In this document: positions 1-7,821 of the stretch, piece after piece | Layout of the letters: each line of letters opens with the position of its first letter | How positions within the stretch are numbered: the stretch's first letter is position 1 | Translations under genes and position numbers: made by a program | Notes under the pieces: generated by a model | Databases searched by the model: none | Told to the model about the DNA's origin: nothing | Seen by the model: the letters and a program-made list of their open reading frames with translations, nothing else | Assembly (NCBI GenBank): GCA_964415605.1 | Contig: CAYQBA010000080.1 | Location: 1-20,252 of the forward strand | DNA length: 20,252 bases | Reading direction: 5' to 3' | DNA from: UCB3 sp964415605 | Lineage (GTDB): Bacteria; Chloroflexota; Anaerolineae; Epilineales; Epilineaceae

Positions 1-1623
1 GTGTCAGCCCGGCTCCTGGCCCGCCGGCCGGGGTGGTCGCTGGGCGAGTTCGCCGCGCGGCTGGGCCGGGCGCTGGCCGGCGGGACGGCACCCGGCGCGG
101 CGGGCGTGGCCGACGCGGCGCGCGTGGTCGAGGCGTCGGTCGACGCCAGCGTGGCGCAGCTCGCGCCGGAGCAGCGCGCGCTGCTCCTGGCCGCGGGCGC
201 GTTCGTCGACCAGATCGACCCGGGCGCGGTCGCGGCCATCGTCGACGCGCCCGTCGACGCCTGGGAGGCCGGCGAATGGCTCGAGCAGGGCGTCGACCGC
301 TCGCTGGTGCTGCGCGCCGGCGGCGACCGCTACCGGCTGCACCCGCTGATCCGCGACTACGCCCGCGCGCGGCGCGACCCCGACGGCCTCCGGCCGCGGC
401 TGGTCGCGCACTTCGCGGCGCGCGTCGAGGCCGCGGACCGCGCCTTGCGCGGGGCGGCGTGGCAGCACGAGGTCGCGTGGTTCGACGCCATGCTGCCCGA
501 GATCGAGGCGTCGCGCGCCTGGGCCCTGGCGCACCCGGGCGACGCCGCGGCCGATCGGCTGCTTCAAGCCTGCGGAGGGCGGGCGCACCGCTACGTGGAG
601 CGGCGGACGGACTACGCGCTGTGGCGGCGCTGGTCGGAGGACGGGCTGGCCGCGGCCGAGCGCGCGGGCGACGGGCGGGCGGTCGCGGCCTGCGCCGCGC
701 AGCTCGGCCTCCTGCACTACCGGCTCGGCGCCCGCGATCGGGCCGAGCCGCTGTACGCGCGGGCGCGGGACGGCTTCGAGGCGGCCGGCGACGGCGCGGG
801 GGCGGCATCGGCCCGACTGGGGCTGGCCGGGATCCACCTCATGCGCGGTGAGGTGGCGGAGGCCGCGGCGGCGTGCGCGACGTGCCTGGCGGAGGCGGAA
901 GACCTGGGCGACCGCGAGCTGGCGGCGCGCGCGCACAACCTGCTGGGGCTGACGCACTCGCGCCAGGGCCACACGGCGGACGCGATCGCGCAGTTCGAGG
1001 GCTCGATCGCCGCGGCGGACGAGGCGGGCAACGCGGTGCTGGCCGGCTTCGCCCACAGCAACCTCGCGGAGATGTGCCGCCGGGACGGGCGGCTCGAGGC
1101 GGGCATCGCGCACGCGCGGCGGGCGCTGGACGTGGCCGTGCGCATCGACGATCCGCGCCGGCTGACGCGCTGTCTGGATGCGCTGGGCGAGCTGTACCTG
1201 GCGGCGCCGGACCTGGCGGCGGCGGATCTGGTCTACGCGCGGATGGTCGCGGTGGCGGAGCCGTACGCCGGGGTGGACGCGGCGGACTTCATCGCGGCCG
1301 AGATCGGGCGGGGGCGGGTGTGGACGGCGCTGGGGCGGTGGGCCGACGCGGCGGCCAGCCTGGAGCGGGCGCTGGACCTCGGCCGGTCGGCCGGGCTGGC
1401 CTACCTCGAGGCGGAGGCGTGTCGCTACCTGGCGGACCACTGTCTGGCGCTGCCGGCGCCGGACCTGGCGCGAGCGATGGCGCTGGCGGCGCGGGCGTGG
1501 CGGCTGCACATGGGCCTCGGCCGAACATACACGGCGGGCCTGGCCTGGCGCACGCTGGTCGCGGCGGCGGGGTCGGAGGAGGCGGCGAAGGAGGCGGTGG
1601 GGAGCGGGGGCGTTACGACGTGA
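1..1623 (+). CDS. STAND/TPR-type transcriptional regulator or signalling ATPase, C-terminal part (5' end outside window)
   Basis: The frame is open from the first base, so the true start is probably upstream and only the last 540 residues are visible. Residues about 1-130 look like the end of an NB-ARC/AAA module and its winged helix: an A-R-L-L-A segment, then L-x-P-E-Q-R-A-L-L-L-A-A-G-A-F, then the RYRLHPLIRDYAR segment typical of the winged helix after such ATPases. Residues about 200-510 are tetratricopeptide repeats (A-x-x-L-G-x-x-x-x-x-x-G spacing, for example QLGLLHYRLGARDRAEPLYA and NLLGLTHSRQGHTADAIAQF). In MalT-, AfsR- and Apaf-like proteins such repeats sense or bind partners and the missing N-terminus carries the NTPase and often a DNA-binding or effector domain. 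No DNA-binding domain is visible here. The gene converges on the ERCC4 gene across a gap of about 106 bp. The family call is fairly safe; the specific role is unknown. Confidence 0.75.
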   Translation: MSARLLARRPGWSLGEFAARLGRALAGGTAPGAAGVADAARVVEASVDASVAQLAPEQRALLLAAGAFVDQIDPGAVAAIVDAPVDAWEAGEWLEQGVDRSLVLRAGGDRYRLHPLIRDYARARRDPDGLRPRLVAHFAARVEAADRALRGAAWQHEVAWFDAMLPEIEASRAWALAHPGDAAADRLLQACGGRAHRYVERRTDYALWRRWSEDGLAAAERAGDGRAVAACAAQLGLLHYRLGARDRAEPLYARARDGFEAAGDGAGAASARLGLAGIHLMRGEVAEAAAACATCLAEAEDLGDRELAARAHNLLGLTHSRQGHTADAIAQFEGSIAAADEAGNAVLAGFAHSNLAEMCRRDGRLEAGIAHARRALDVAVRIDDPRRLTRCLDALGELYLAAPDLAAADLVYARMVAVAEPYAGVDAADFIAAEIGRGRVWTALGRWADAAASLERALDLGRSAGLAYLEAEACRYLADHCLALPAPDLARAMALAARAWRLHMGLGRTYTAGLAWRTLVAAAGSEEAAKEAVGSGGVTT

Positions 1624-1729
1624 AGACCGCGACGTTGGGGGCGCAGGTGCTGAATGACGCGAACCGCGCGGTGGTGGCGGCCTCTGGTCGACGGCGGGGC
1701 CCAAGTCGCGGCGTTCGCCCACGGGCCGC

Positions 1730-2836
1730 TCACGCCGGCGGCACCGCCGGTGACCGGCGATAGCGCCGGCTCTTGCGACCGCCCTCGGTGGCGAGGGCGC
1801 CGGCCTCGACCAGGGCCTTGAGGTCTTGCCAGGCGGTCGTCTGGGTCACGCCGAAGTGCGCGGCGTAGTCGGCCGACGTCCACACCCGGCCTGCCGTCGC
1901 CAGTGCCATGGCCTCGGCCAGGCGACCGGCGCGATCGGCAACCCGCAGCGGCAGCTGGGCGGGGCCGGGGGTGCCGGGCAGGCCGGGCGGCAGCGTCCGC
2001 GGCGGGGCGGATGCCGCCGGCTGCCCGGCGGGCTGCCCGCGCTCGTCCACGGTCTTGCGCGCGGCGGCGAGCCAGCGATAAGCGTAGGCCTGCGCGAGGT
2101 CGCGGGTCTCGGCGAAGCACCACGCCACGCGGGGGTGGCGGAGCTGCAGCGCGGCCATGACGGACATGAGCCAGTCCGGGCGCACCTGGTCCTTGGAGAC
2201 TTTGAGGAGGTCGGAGAAGCGGCCCTCGACGACGAGGCAGGCGTGCGGCAGCGACTCGAGCTCCGCCAGCGCGAAGGCGAGAGTACCCGCGACGGCACCG
2301 GACGCCAGGTCTTCGGGGCGCTTGCGCTCCACGGCGGCCACCAGCCGATCGCCGGCGAAGATGCCGTAGTCCCCCACGGGCAGCTCGCGCCGCGTGAGGG
2401 TGGCCTGGAGGCCGTTGAACCGCCAGGCGTAGCGCTCGCGCACGTCGACGGCGATCTCGAGCGGGGCGTCGAGCCCGCGGGCTGCCGGGACCTTCAGCCC
2501 GGGCCGGGCCGCGCCCATGCTGCGTTGGCTGCGCCAGAAGATCAGCTCGCGGTCGCCCTTGGGCGCCCACACGAACAGGCTGCGCCGGCGTGAGCGGCGC
2601 TGCAGCACGAGGTGCACGGCCTTGCCGACGCGCCAGCACTGCGCCACGGCGTGGGTCTCCAACACCTCGGCGTCGTCGGGCCAGGCGGGCAGGGGGTGGC
2701 AGTAGACGTCCTTGGCGCTGGGCCAGTCGGCGGCACAGGTCAGGACGAGCGGGGCTTCTCCCGCCACGGGGACCGAGAGCACGAACGGCAGCCGTGTGCC
2801 GGCGGTGGGGTTGCGGGCGATGATGAAGTCGGGCAT
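1730..2836 (-). CDS. ERCC4 (XPF-type) nuclease-domain protein with C-terminal winged helix
   Basis: This 368-residue protein has an unknown N-terminal domain (about 1-120, beginning MPDFIIARNPTAG), an ERCC4 nuclease core (about 128-262) and a helix-turn-helix/winged-helix end (about 305-360). The XPF/Mus81 active-site signature looks complete: D-x-R-E at 131-134, GDY at 155-157 and ERK-x3-D at 170-176 (GD-Xn-ERK-X3-D). It should therefore be a metal-dependent endonuclease, probably acting on branched or damaged DNA in the cytoplasm. The helix-hairpin-helix pair usual in XPF is replaced by a winged helix that includes TQTTAWQDLKALVEAGAL. The ATG at 2836 is chosen because IARNP follows directly, as I recall for related bacterial proteins; no strong Shine-Dalgarno sequence precedes it. 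A promoter-like motif lies about 70 bp upstream. Domain assignment is confident; the substrate is inferred. Confidence 0.87.
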   Translation of the reverse strand: MPDFIIARNPTAGTRLPFVLSVPVAGEAPLVLTCAADWPSAKDVYCHPLPAWPDDAEVLETHAVAQCWRVGKAVHLVLQRRSRRRSLFVWAPKGDRELIFWRSQRSMGAARPGLKVPAARGLDAPLEIAVDVRERYAWRFNGLQATLTRRELPVGDYGIFAGDRLVAAVERKRPEDLASGAVAGTLAFALAELESLPHACLVVEGRFSDLLKVSKDQVRPDWLMSVMAALQLRHPRVAWCFAETRDLAQAYAYRWLAAARKTVDERGQPAGQPAASAPPRTLPPGLPGTPGPAQLPLRVADRAGRLAEAMALATAGRVWTSADYAAHFGVTQTTAWQDLKALVEAGALATEGGRKSRRYRRSPAVPPA

Positions 2837-2845
2837 GGCGGGCGT

Positions 2846-2895
2846 GAGGTGGGATTATGAGGGTGAGATGGTGGGATGGTGGAACGGTGGGGGGC
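2846..2895 (+). repeat. G-rich degenerate short repeat
   Basis: The plus strand carries a run of related GGTGGGAT, GAGATGGTGGGATGG and TGGAACGGTGGGGGG segments, all G-rich with little C, unlike the mixed GC composition around it. It starts about 10 bp upstream of the ERCC4 ATG and lies between that ATG and its putative promoter, so it would be a C-rich untranslated leader on the mRNA. Confidence 0.45.
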
Positions 2896-2906
2896 GACGG
2901 CTGGCT

Positions 2907-2936
2907 ATCATACGACACCTGGATCGTGGGCCGCAA
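2907..2936 (-). promoter_or_regulatory. Probable sigma70-type promoter for the ERCC4 gene
   Basis: Read on the minus strand, TTGCGG (2931-2936) and TATGAT (2907-2912) are separated by 18 bp and lie about 70 bp upstream of the ATG. The -10 box sits inside GTGTCGTATGAT, which recurs with one change (GTGTCGTATCAT) as the -10 region before the membrane-protein gene at 15858. The -35 box is weak (3 of 6). Confidence 0.45.
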
Positions 2937-3035
2937 ACGGCCTTGGGCGGAGGTGCGGCGGCAAGGGTGCCGGTGGGGTTGGGGGGCATCGTTGGGCTGG
3001 GCGTGTCGGCAGGGCGGCGGCATCAAGGGCTCAGC

Positions 3036-3066
3036 GTGACGTGAGGGCTGATCCGGCGGGTATAAT
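3036..3066 (+). promoter_or_regulatory. Possible promoter upstream of tRNA-Arg
   Basis: A perfect TATAAT stands at 3061-3066, with GTGACG (4 of 6 to TTGACA) 19 bp upstream at 3036-3041. It points toward the tRNA, whose first base is 157 bp downstream. A perfect -10 is unusual in such GC-rich DNA, but the -35 is weak and the spacer long. Confidence 0.35.
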
Positions 3067-3223
3067 TGGGTTCATCTGTCGCGGCGCATCGACCAGGCTG
3101 CAGCTTGTCAGCGGCCGGGGAGTTGGGCCGCCGTGCACTGCGAACGTTGGCGTAACCGACGCGCGACACGACGCCATGGTGCGATGTGCGTGGGGCCGGC
3201 GAACCAGCGGGCGTGGCGATGTC

Positions 3224-3296
3224 GCCCCCGTAGCTCAGGGGATAGAGCAGCGGTTTCCTAAACCGCGTGTCGCAGGTTCGAGTCCTGCCGGGGGTA
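3224..3296 (+). tRNA. tRNA-Arg (anticodon CCU)
   Basis: A complete 73-nt cloverleaf can be folded by eye. The acceptor stem is GCCCCCG (3224-3230) with CGGGGGT (3289-3295), with a G-T first pair. The D stem is GCTC/GAGC, the anticodon stem GCGGT (3250-3254) with ACCGC (3262-3266), and the loop TTCCTAA places CCT at 3257-3259. The T stem is GCAGG/CCTGC around TTCGAGT. The discriminator is A at 3296. No CCA is encoded (CCTC follows), so CCA must be added after transcription. It reads the rare arginine codon AGG. Confidence 0.97.
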
Positions 3297-4062
3297 CCTC
3301 ACAATTCGCCTGACAACGGCCGACTGCCGGGCCGGCTGGTGCTCCACACGAGCGAGTGGCGCCTCGTTCCGCCCCCATTGACCAGCGCATGCACCGGCCC
3401 ATGACGGCGTGACTGGCGGACAGGATGGCACCGAGGTCATCGGCTCCTTCCCACACGGCGATGACGATGCTGGGATCGGGGCGAGCGCGGGGACGGGCAT
3501 GTGACCCCGGCGCCGGTTGGCATCAGCGCACGTGAACACAACAAATCCAGTGCTGTCACTCGTCTCATGCCCGTGCGCCGTCGCGCGAGCGTCAGAGGGA
3601 GAGCAGCACTGCACCACGGAAGGCGCGCACCAAGCGTAGCACCATTGCATGCCATCGCCCGTGGGGAATTGCCCCTGAACGCGCATGCCTTCTTCCCGCC
3701 ATCGTCCGCCCGTCGGTGGGCGCCGTGTGCACCGCTCGCGCGTCAGGCGTGACCCCGTCGCCCAGCGGGATCCGCCCCCGCCCTGGCACGCGCGTTCATC
3801 CGGCACGGATCGCCATGCCCATGCCACGCGCGCCGTCGGCCGGCGATCGGCGGCCGGCCGACGGCGTGGCCCCACCATGGCCGTGCCGCCGTCGAGCGCG
3901 GCACCTCACTGCCCGACCAGTGGCCGCCGCCCGGGCGAGCCGCAATCGGCAAGCCTGCCTGGCGCCGTCGAAGCGCCGGCCGACGTCGCGACCTCCGTCG
4001 TCGGCGCGTCCGGGCGCGTCAGCACAGCCGTGACCGAGGCCCAGCCGGAGCCTGGAACGCGA
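3297..4062. other. Gene-free region between the tRNA and the transposase-like gene
   Basis: These 766 bp contain no open frame that I can match to a protein family. Frames that read back through the tRNA give the familiar artefact peptide from a tRNA gene (PPAGLEPATRGL), not a protein. The one clear structure is a perfect 14-bp inverted repeat at 3831-3866. A stretch around 3530-3560 is less GC-rich than the rest. The region may be a remnant of mobile DNA at the 3' flank of the tRNA, but no attachment-site repeat was seen. Confidence 0.55.
3831..3866. repeat. Perfect 14-bp inverted repeat (hairpin)
   Basis: CGCCGTCGGCCGGC (3831-3844) is followed, after an 8-base loop (3845-3852), by its exact reverse complement at 3853-3866. 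Neither side is followed by a T run, so it is not a classical intrinsic terminator. It lies about 200 bp beyond the 3' end of the transposase-like gene and could be a transcription stop, a protein-binding palindrome or a remnant of a mobile-element end. Confidence 0.75.
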
Positions 4063-5079
4063 CTAGTCGTAGACCCCGATCAAGCCGCCGGCACGACGCA
4101 CCCGGCCGCCGTCGGCGACCGCGATCTCGGCCGCCGGTGGTCCGACGCCGTCGGCGACCGCGAGCCCGGCCGCCGGTGGCCCGACGCCGCCATCGCCGCC
4201 ATCGCCGCCATCGGCGATGTCGGCGTCCTTCAGCTCGGCCGCGTCGCCTGGCCCGGCTCCGCCGCTTCCATCGGTGTCCCGCTCGCCGCACGCTTCACCC
4301 TGCCCGGCGTCCAGCCCGCCCAGCATCGCGCGCCGCCGCCTGGCCCCGAGCACCGGGAAGACCACGTCGACGTCGACGCCGAACCCAGACAACGTGCCGC
4401 GCACCCAGCGCTCGACCGCCTGGTACGTCTCGCGGTCGATGTCGTCGACGACGAGCGCCGCGCGGCCGCGATGATCGACCGCCCGCCGGAGCGTGAGCTT
4501 GCGGCCATCGATCCAGATCCACGCCGCCGGCCGACCGGAGCCCTCCCCGGTGACCTCCACCCGCTTCAGCAGCGCCGGGACGCCTCGCCGCTCCAGCCCG
4601 CGCAGCCGGGGCGCCACGAGCGCCTGGGCCTGGCTCTTGCCCAGGGCCACCCCCAACAGGCCGAGCGCGCGGCTCACGTCCCGGAACGACAGGCCCAACA
4701 GGTGCAGCGCCGCGGCAAGGCGCTGGATCCCCACGGCGACGCTGCCGCGGTCGACGCCCGCGGGATACGCCCGGAAGGTCCGCCGGCAGCGGCAACAGGT
4801 GTAGCGGTGCACCGCCACACGGCGCGGCGTGGTCGCACGCGTGGCTGGGGGCTTGACCGGTTGCGCGGCGGAAAGCGTGCCCGGATGCGTGCCCGGAGCC
4901 GTGGCCGGACGCGCTGGCGGCCGCGCCGCCGCCGTCGACGACGGCGGCGTGTCGCGCAGTCCCTTGCCGACGACCTGGTGCAGGTGGAAGCGCCGCCCGC
5001 CGCAGCCCGGCTGCGGGCAGACGGCCGGCGGATGGATGCGCGTGTTCGGTTGTGCGCGCGGCGTGAGCCAGAGCTGCAT
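4063..5079 (-). pseudogene. Zinc-ribbon transposase-like protein (ISL3/IS1-like architecture), C-terminus apparently degenerate
   Basis: From the ATG at 5079 the product is 338 residues. Near the N-terminus a C-x4-C pair (CPQPGCGG) and, about 75 residues later, a C-x2-C pair (HRYTCCRCRRTF) form a zinc ribbon split by a Pro/Ala/Thr-rich insert. A helix-turn-helix-like stretch follows (AALHLLGLSFRDVSRALGLL), then a strand WIWIDGRKLTL that could hold the first Asp of a DDE catalytic core, and ETYQAVERWVRG. Where transposases of this type usually have a second Asp and a long catalytic half, the sequence instead gives VFPVLGARRRR and then about 75 residues of Gly/Ala/Asp repeats. The missing half suggests a decayed or truncated transposase, although the frame is still open. 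An earlier ATG at 5253 exists, but the added 58 residues look non-coding. It could alternatively be a repurposed DNA-binding protein. Confidence 0.55.
4108..4212. repeat. Tandem repeats: 39 bp x2 then 9 bp x3
   Basis: Two adjacent 39-bp units (4108-4146 and 4147-4185) differ at a few bases. Immediately after them GCCGCCATC occurs three times exactly (4186-4212). All lie in frame in the 3' part of the transposase-like gene, encoding 13-residue repeats (GPPAAGLAVADGV and GPPAAEIAVADGG) and DGGDGGDGG. This suggests replication-slippage expansion of a sequence no longer under protein constraint. Confidence 0.85.
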
Positions 5080-5280
5080 GGCGGTCCGGTCCCCTGTCTG
5101 TCGGCCTGTGATCGACGTCACCCGTGTGCCCCCCGACCCCTGTACCCCATGTACGGGCCGTGGTCCGTCGACGCTTCCAACGTTGGCCGGGTCGAAAAGG
5201 TTCCCCGGAGAGGGCGCCGGGGGGCGCTTCGCTTGGAGAACCTCCAGGTCCATGAACGCCGTGAAATCCGTCCGCGCCGC

Positions 5281-7821
5281 TCAGCCGTTCCCCGCGTATG
5301 CCACCGGCAGCCCAATCCGCCACGCCGGCCGCGCAGGCGACGCCGTGGCCCCCGCCGTCGGGGACACGCGCGGCGTGTCCGTCGGCCCCGGCGTATCGGT
5401 CAGCCCCGGCGTCGGACCCCCCGGTGTATCCGTCGCCCCCGGCGTCGGCCCGCCGGGCGTCGCCGACGGCCCGGGCACCCCGCCGCGCTGCCGGTCGAAG
5501 AAATCCAGCGTCAGGTGATCCGCGTCGCTGAACAGCTGGTGCTCCGCCCAGCACACATCGAGCTGCTCGCCGACCACGGCCGGGCCGATGCCCGGCGCCG
5601 CCGCCTGGACCGCCGCCGCCCAGCTCGACTCCGACGGCGGCAGCACCTGGAAGTCCAGGCGGTCGAGCAGCCGCGCCGCACGCAGGGCGTCGTACACGCC
5701 TTGACTCTCCGCCCGCGTCGCCCCCGGCGCCAGGAAACGCGCCGGGTACACCGGCGACGGCGCGTTGACCGACAGCTCGGTGTCGACCCCGCGCGCCTTC
5801 AGGCGCGTGTGGCACGCAAACGCGTCGAGGTTGGACACCCGCCGGTCGTTCTCCGCCAGGCGCCAGGCCAGCGGGACCGTGGTCGTCTCCGCCAGCGCCG
5901 GCCGGCACGCCGCCGCGTAGACCGCCGCGGCCCGCCACCCCAGCGCGTCGGCCACGCGCGACACGAACCCACCGCCGTTGGACATGCCCACCCCGAACAC
6001 CGGCACCCCCGCCCCGATGGCGCCCTCGGCCACGAGCCGGTCGTGCAGGCCCTGGATGTGCTGGATGTCGGGGTTGGCCTCCGGCGGCGCCACCGCGCTC
6101 CACTGCCGCGCCTGGCGGTCGCCGCTCTCCGAGATCGCGACCGCGTAGCCGCGGGCCACGGCATCGCGCAGCATCTGGCGCTGCTCAAGGTTGCGCGGCG
6201 CCATCCAGCCCGCCGCCCCGCCGCCCGCGCCGTGGAAGAAGAAGATCAGCCCCACCGGATCCGGCGGCGCGTGGAAGAACACCTGCCGGCCGTCGACCGT
6301 GCGCTCGGCAGGGCGCCACTCCGGCGCGGGCCGATACGTCGCCGTGAAGACAAATTGGCCGCCGGTCGTGATCATGAACGACGTGTGCCGCGCCCGCGCG
6401 TCCGCCAGCGCGGCGGTATCCCCCTCCCAGCGATCGAACACCCGGCCCTGGAGATCCGGGTCGGCCCAGATGTGCACGACATCGCGATCGCCGTAGTCCG
6501 CGGTGGTGCCGAACTGCTCGCTCTTGCTCTTGCTGCCGTTGACGACCGTGACCTCCGCCCGGTACGCCATCCGCGTCGGCTCCGGCGTCGGCCCCGGCAG
6601 CGGCGCCGGCCACTGGCGCTCCGCGAAGTCGAGGACCGCCTCGGCGGCGCGCGCCGAGAGCCCATGCCCCGCCCAGCGCGTCGTCAACCGCTCGGCCACG
6701 CACGGCCACGCCTGCGCGAGGTCGCCAGGGAGGCCCGGCGGCGGCACCGACGCGGGGTCCAGCGCCACCCAGCCGTCGGCATCGACCAGGCCAGCCGTCA
6801 ACACCGCCTTGTAGGCGTCGCCGCTGTCCTGCGCCGTGAAGCCCGCGCACGGCCAGAAGCTGCGCGGGAACACCGGCCACGGGTCGAGCGTGACGGCGTC
6901 GGCCTCGACGCCGGCGGCCACCAGGGCGGCCCGGCGCGCGGCGGCGGCGGCGTTCAGGGCAGCGTCGTCGCGCGCCGACAGGACGAACAGCGTCGACATG
7001 GCTTCCGCCGCGGAGCCCGCGTCGCCGGCGCTGCCGACGAGCACCACGGCCCGCGCCCACACCGACGACAGCGGCAGGAAGGCGTGCGCCGCCAGCGCGG
7101 CGAAGTCGCCGCCCTGGCCGACGCCGACCAGCGTCAGCGGGCCGACGGTGCCGGCCGCGTGGATCGCGCCCAGCACCCGCCGCAGGTCCGGGTTGGCGGC
7201 GAGGTCGGCGTGCGCCGTGTCCCACCGGCCGGCCGCGCGGTCGGTGCTCTCGACGATCGCCAGGCCATGCCCGCGCGCCGCGGCCAGCCTTACCAACGCC
7301 CACGCCTCGGTCGACGTCCGCCAGTACGCCGCCCCCTGGCCCGCGTCGTGCAGCAGCACCAGCGTCCCCGCGGTGACGCTGCCGGTGCGGCGGGGGGCGA
7401 GCACATGCGCGGTCGCGCCGTCGACGGGCACCGGCTCGAGCGCCCACAGCGGCGCCGCGGCGAACGTGGCGGTCACGGTCAGGTCGTGATCGGGCATCGT
7501 GAAGGCGAGGTGCGCCCGACCCCGGTCCGCGTCGCTCACGCTTGCCGGGAGGTCGCCCTCCCAGCGGCGGAACACGCGCTGGTCCGAGACCCGGAAGGGC
7601 TCGACGTGCGCCGTGGCGCCCGGCTGGACCGCACCGCCGCCGCTGCCGCTGACGACGGTGAGCCGGACGGGGGAGGCTTGGGCGCGCGCGGGGCCGCGCA
7701 CCACCTGGGTCTCGCCGAGCGCCGCGGCCTGCACGACAACGAGCCCCGCCGCGGTCGCGGCGAGCGCCGCGCGGCGCCGGAGCCGGCGCGGCCAGGGCGT
7801 CGGGGTGGGGAGCTGGTGCAT
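5281..7821 (-). CDS. Secreted tandem alpha/beta-hydrolase (two beta-domain + hydrolase units), Pro/Thr-rich C-terminal tail
   Basis: This 846-residue protein starts at the ATG at 7821, preceded by GGAGG seven bases upstream. A signal peptide (MHQLPTPTPWPRRLRRR plus a hydrophobic Ala/Leu/Val core) ends near residue 49. Two homologous units follow: a beta-repeat resembling the InlB B-repeat (RVFRRWEGD... and RVFDRWEGD...), then a polyhydrolase/esterase-like alpha/beta-hydrolase. Unit 2 has the oxyanion segment HGAGG (530-534), GMSNGG with nucleophile Ser614, a likely Asp659 (AENDRR) and His761 (AEHQLF). Unit 1 has the equivalent Asp (285/286) and His386 but reads VGVGQGG (232-238), without the serine. 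The tail (about 781-831) has 11-residue GGPTPG-type repeats and ends WRIGLPVAYAGNG. It is likely exported and may degrade a polyester or ester substrate. Substrate unknown. Confidence 0.85.
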   Translation of the reverse strand: MHQLPTPTPWPRRLRRRAALAATAAGLVVVQAAALGETQVVRGPARAQASPVRLTVVSGSGGGAVQPGATAHVEPFRVSDQRVFRRWEGDLPASVSDADRGRAHLAFTMPDHDLTVTATFAAAPLWALEPVPVDGATAHVLAPRRTGSVTAGTLVLLHDAGQGAAYWRTSTEAWALVRLAAARGHGLAIVESTDRAAGRWDTAHADLAANPDLRRVLGAIHAAGTVGPLTLVGVGQGGDFAALAAHAFLPLSSVWARAVVLVGSAGDAGSAAEAMSTLFVLSARDDAALNAAAAARRAALVAAGVEADAVTLDPWPVFPRSFWPCAGFTAQDSGDAYKAVLTAGLVDADGWVALDPASVPPPGLPGDLAQAWPCVAERLTTRWAGHGLSARAAEAVLDFAERQWPAPLPGPTPEPTRMAYRAEVTVVNGSKSKSEQFGTTADYGDRDVVHIWADPDLQGRVFDRWEGDTAALADARARHTSFMITTGGQFVFTATYRPAPEWRPAERTVDGRQVFFHAPPDPVGLIFFFHGAGGGAAGWMAPRNLEQRQMLRDAVARGYAVAISESGDRQARQWSAVAPPEANPDIQHIQGLHDRLVAEGAIGAGVPVFGVGMSNGGGFVSRVADALGWRAAAVYAAACRPALAETTTVPLAWRLAENDRRVSNLDAFACHTRLKARGVDTELSVNAPSPVYPARFLAPGATRAESQGVYDALRAARLLDRLDFQVLPPSESSWAAAVQAAAPGIGPAVVGEQLDVCWAEHQLFSDADHLTLDFFDRQRGGVPGPSATPGGPTPGATDTPGGPTPGLTDTPGPTDTPRVSPTAGATASPARPAWRIGLPVAYAGNG
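5390..5455. repeat. 33-bp tandem repeat x2 encoding the Pro/Thr-rich tail
   Basis: Two adjacent 33-bp units (5390-5422 and 5423-5455) are about 80% alike and encode GGPTPGATDTP and GGPTPGLTDTP on the minus strand. A partial third unit follows. Such low-complexity linkers commonly separate catalytic domains from a C-terminal anchor or sorting tail. Confidence 0.75.

Larger units (their letters stand above)
2837..3223. other. Intergenic region between the ERCC4 gene and the tRNA
   Basis: This 387-bp gap contains the ERCC4 promoter-like motif, a G-rich degenerate repeat (about 2846-2895, variants of GGGATGGTGG on the plus strand) and a plus-strand TATAAT at 3061-3066 pointing to the tRNA. Short open frames here lack recognisable domains, ribosome binding sites and gene-like composition. 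I see no credible coding sequence. Confidence 0.6.

Noticed and set aside
4..1722. A long minus-strand open frame opposite the TPR gene.
   Set aside because: The product is Arg/Pro/Gln-rich without domain signals, while the plus strand shows clear TPR repeats.
3235..3878. Minus-strand frames across the tRNA.
   Set aside because: Their ends (PPAGLEPATRGL, RQDSNLRHAV) are the well-known peptides produced by translating the antisense strand of a tRNA gene.
5138..5157. Short inverted repeat (GTAC-CCCAT-GTAC with flanking CCC/GGG) considered as a terminator of the hydrolase gene.
   Set aside because: The stem is short, interrupted by an unpaired T and not followed by a T run.
5080..5253. A longer N-terminus for the transposase-like protein from the ATG at 5253.
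   Set aside because: The extra 58 residues show no conservation-like pattern, and the ATG at 5079 lies just before the zinc ribbon as expected for this type of protein.
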